Assembly: GCA_020056895.1 (NCBI GenBank)
Contig: JAGVGV010000715.1
Coordinates: 1 to 7,333, forward strand
DNA: 7,333 nt
From: Deltaproteobacteria bacterium
GTDB lineage: Bacteria > Desulfobacterota > Desulfarculia > Adiutricales > JAGVGV01
Direction of reading: 5' to 3'
Shown: positions 5,149 to 7,333 of the stretch, in pieces
Numbering within the stretch: position 1 is the first letter of the stretch
How the letters are laid out: each line of letters begins with the position of its first letter
Position numbers and translations under genes: made by a program
The notes under the pieces: generated by a model
Told to the model about the DNA's origin: nothing
The model's input: only the letters and a program-made list of their open reading frames with translations
Databases searched by the model: none

Positions 5149-7130
5149 CGGCCTTGGGCCAAATTTCCAATCCGTTCAAAAGCAACGTGGTCACCGACGC
5201 CTGGCAGCCCCTGGTCCTGGATGTGCCCGCCATCCATCAGGAGGCCTTCGAACGGTGCCGGAACGCTTTTGAAGGCGTCCGGCGGCGGCGTCAGACCGAT
5301 TCCGTGCTGCTCCACGGGCCGGCCGGGTCGGGCAAAACCCACCTGTTGGCCCGGCTTCAGCGGTACTTGAACGTGGACCAGGGCAACGGCCATTCCGACC
5401 GGCTGCTCCGGGCCATTTTCGTTTCCGTTCCCCTGAGCACCAGTGCGCACGGCTTGTGGCCCCATCTTCGCCGCCGGTTCGTGGACGATCTGCTAAGGCC
5501 CCTTCAGGGCGAAACCAACCAATTGCAACGCCTGGTGGCCTTCCGCATGTCCGCCCTGGACCCCCAGCGGCGGTCGGCCCGGGACTGGCTGTTGTGGGTT
5601 CGCCGCCAGAGCGCCCAGGAAACCCCCAATTTAAGGAAAAACCTGGAAATATTGGACCAGCACAGCCAGCTTGGGCTGGAACTGGGCCAGGCCCTCAGCC
5701 TGGTGCTCATGGGAAAAAACGTGGCCGACGCCCGAGCCTGGCTTCGGGGCGATGGTCTGCCCGAATCGGCGCTCCGGAGGTTGGACCTGTCGCTGGACCC
5801 CGTGGACGAACGGGACCGCGAGGATCAGGCTCGGGAAATGGTTCTGGCCTTGTGCCGCCTGGCCGCGCCCGGGCTGCCCATCGTGGTCTGTTTCGATCAG
5901 ATCGAAGCTCTTCAGGCCCACCGACAGGATCAGGACGCCTTGTTCCGATTCGGTCAGATGGCCGCCGCGTTGTTCAATCATTCCAAAGGCGTGCTGTTGA
6001 TTTCGTGCATCCAGTCGTCGGTGCTGGACCATCTTCGGGATGCCGTCCGCCAGTCCGATTGGGACCGGCTGGCCCGCACCGTGGGGGTGCTCGATCCATT
6101 GGACGCCGAACAGGGCCGCCGGTTGGTGGCTCGGCGGCTTCGGGCCTGGCCTGAACTAGCCCCCATGCGGGCCGAACATCCCGATGACGAATTGTGGCCC
6201 ATTCCCTGGAACCAGCTTGAACCCCTGTTCGCTTCCGGAGCGTCCACCGCCCGGCGGATCATCACTCATGCCGCCTTTATTTTCGATCAGTTGGGGGGCA
6301 GGCCACCCGAAGCGGCGGACCTGGATGAGCACCTTTCCACGGCCTACGACCGGTATCGGCTGGAAGCCCTGCTCCGGTCCGGCCCGGGGGAAACGGACGA
6401 AAACCTCCGCCACGGCCTGACTCTTTTATCCCAGGTGCTGGGGCCGCCCTGGGCCATCGATCCCCGGGTGAAGGGCGACGCGGACATGACCTTGGTTCAC
6501 GACCGGACGCGGTACCGCATCAGCCTGTGCAACCACTTGAATATGGGCAGCCTGGCGGCCCGGCTCAGAAGGCTTGAATCCCGGGCCGGCCAAAAGGGCT
6601 ACCAACACGTGATCCTGATCCGTGACCCACGCCTGCCCATCAGCCCCACGGCGGCGCGGACTCGAAGGCTCCTTTCGGGCTTGATCGAAAAAAAAGCCCC
6701 GCTGTATGAACCGCCAGTGGAAGCCCTGGCGGGGCTGAAGGCGCTAAGGCAATTGATGTCCGAAACCCGGGCCGGCGACCTGGCCCATCACGGCGAAGCC
6801 GTGCCCGAAGAAGCGGTGCGGGAATGGCTGGTTAGAAACCTCGATCCGGCCCTCAAGGGGCTGTTCGAGGACATGATCCACCAGACGCAGGAACGTTTGG
6901 GCGATGACGCGGAGCTTTGGCAGGACCTGGCCGCGCTTTTGGACGAGGTGATGGTGGCGCCCTTGGAAGAGGTTCAAAAGAGGCTGGGGCTGGGGTCCCT
7001 GGAACGGCTGGAAGACATAATCCGCCGGCGGCCGGACCGGATCGGCTGGCTTCAAGGCCCGCCGGCATTGCTTTTTTCATTTGTTCCGGCCGATGTTCTG
7101 AACGTGCCGACCGGAGGGGAACCGCTGTGA
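5145..7130 (+). CDS. AAA+/P-loop ATPase of uncharacterised family
   Basis: The 661-residue protein has a P-loop domain near the N terminus: Walker A GPAGSGKT at 58-65, after a strand SVLLH. The Walker B strand is LPIVVCFDQIEAL, with Asp251 followed by Gln252 rather than the usual Glu, and Glu254 two residues later. KGVLLISCIQSS (about 280-292) is a sensor-1-like strand. The arrangement is like Orc1/Cdc6, STAND or related AAA+ modules. The N-terminal NPFKSNVVTDAW and DVPAIHQEAF precede the domain. After the ATPase, residues 440-500 form a separate alpha/beta-looking segment (ADMTLVHDRTRYRISLC, HVILIRDPRLPIS). The C-terminal 598-648 looks like a small winged-helix. No signal or membrane helix, so it is cytoplasmic. 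It probably powers a DNA-acting machine with its coupled neighbours; that role is inferred. I recall similar uncharacterised ATP-binding proteins but cannot name the family. Confidence 0.82.
   Translation: MTALGQISNPFKSNVVTDAWQPLVLDVPAIHQEAFERCRNAFEGVRRRRQTDSVLLHGPAGSGKTHLLARLQRYLNVDQGNGHSDRLLRAIFVSVPLSTSAHGLWPHLRRRFVDDLLRPLQGETNQLQRLVAFRMSALDPQRRSARDWLLWVRRQSAQETPNLRKNLEILDQHSQLGLELGQALSLVLMGKNVADARAWLRGDGLPESALRRLDLSLDPVDERDREDQAREMVLALCRLAAPGLPIVVCFDQIEALQAHRQDQDALFRFGQMAAALFNHSKGVLLISCIQSSVLDHLRDAVRQSDWDRLARTVGVLDPLDAEQGRRLVARRLRAWPELAPMRAEHPDDELWPIPWNQLEPLFASGASTARRIITHAAFIFDQLGGRPPEAADLDEHLSTAYDRYRLEALLRSGPGETDENLRHGLTLLSQVLGPPWAIDPRVKGDADMTLVHDRTRYRISLCNHLNMGSLAARLRRLESRAGQKGYQHVILIRDPRLPISPTAARTRRLLSGLIEKKAPLYEPPVEALAGLKALRQLMSETRAGDLAHHGEAVPEEAVREWLVRNLDPALKGLFEDMIHQTQERLGDDAELWQDLAALLDEVMVAPLEEVQKRLGLGSLERLEDIIRRRPDRIGWLQGPPALLFSFVPADVLNVPTGGEPL
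7113..7119 (+). promoter_or_regulatory. Ribosome binding site of the third operon gene
   Basis: GGAGGGG lies 7 nt before the GTG at 7127, within the end of the ATPase gene. It is the strongest evidence that the GTG overlapping the ATPase stop is a real start. Confidence 0.8.
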
Positions 7131-7333
7131 CGGTCGAACTGACCATACACGCGCTGACGCGCATCTGGCGGGACCAAGGGCCGGGAACCGGGTCGGGAGC
7201 GGAACCGCTTGATCTGACCCAGCGTTTTTTTTATGAAATCACGGCCGATCTGCTGAGCGCCCATCCGCTCCGGAGCGCCCTGCCCGTGTTGGCGGCGGCG
7301 GCGGACCAGCCCGATGCCTGGCGCCTGGCTTTA
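7127..7333 (+). CDS. Third operon gene, function unknown, 3'-truncated by window edge
   Basis: An open frame of 69 codons starts at GTG 7127, overlaps the ATPase TGA by 4 nt (GTGA) and runs off the right end without a stop. Its ribosome binding site is strong. The visible product begins MTVELTIHALTRIWRDQG, continues through a Gly/Ser-rich linker-like stretch and LDLTQRFFYEITADLL, and ends in an alanine-rich helix. There is no signal peptide or membrane helix. I do not recognise a domain from this fragment; the informative part lies outside the window. Codon use matches the two genes before it. Tight overlap with the ATPase argues that it belongs to the same functional unit. A run of eight T (7225-7232) falls inside the frame. 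Confidence 0.75.
   Translation, partial: MTVELTIHALTRIWRDQGPGTGSGAEPLDLTQRFFYEITADLLSAHPLRSALPVLAAAADQPDAWRLAL

Noticed and set aside
4418..5233. Long minus-strand open frame opposite the winged-helix gene
   Set aside because: It is very rich in Pro, Arg and Gly, lacks any domain pattern, and lies antisense to a convincing coupled gene pair. It is a GC-driven shadow frame.
5456..6154. 232-codon plus-strand frame inside the ATPase gene
   Set aside because: It is out of frame with the Walker motifs, its composition is dominated by Gly, Pro, Arg and Ser, and it has no ribosome binding site. It is a shadow of the ATPase gene.

Overview
The window is GC-rich and densely packed with bacterial genes. 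High GC, a DUF169 protein, FdhD and an isoprenylcysteine-methyltransferase-like protein together fit an anaerobic or facultative bacterium, plausibly a deltaproteobacterium (Desulfobacterota). That placement is an impression from gene content and codon style, because there is no rRNA or marker gene to settle it.

Left part (1-3886): five genes of mostly housekeeping or unknown character. A 5'-truncated gene of a conserved, uncharacterised family (to 779) is followed on the same strand by a DUF169 protein (834-1652). A small lipoprotein gene on the minus strand (1720-2298) converges on DUF169. It sits head-to-head with a membrane methyltransferase of the ICMT/PEMT type (2389-3045), leaving about 90 bp between the two starts. 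fdhD (3065-3886), the sulfurtransferase that matures formate dehydrogenases, begins 19 bp after the methyltransferase, so those two are probably co-transcribed. No formate dehydrogenase subunit is visible here.

Middle (3887-4272): a 386-bp intergenic region, less GC-rich than the genes. It holds a weak terminator-like hairpin after fdhD, two compact inverted repeats, a larger perfect 7-bp inverted repeat and a candidate extended -10 promoter. It looks like the boundary between the housekeeping genes and a new transcription unit.

Right part (4273-7333): three genes joined by 4-nt start/stop overlaps. They are a 291-residue protein that looks like serial winged-helix modules, a 661-residue AAA+/P-loop ATPase with a clear Walker A and an unusual Asp-Gln Walker B, and a third gene cut by the window end. 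The tight coupling implies a stoichiometric complex or shared pathway. A winged-helix DNA-binding protein, an ATPase and at least one further large component resemble in outline multi-gene phage-defence or DNA-processing operons, but no effector is visible and I recognise no named system. This is the part most worth following up, especially beyond the right edge.
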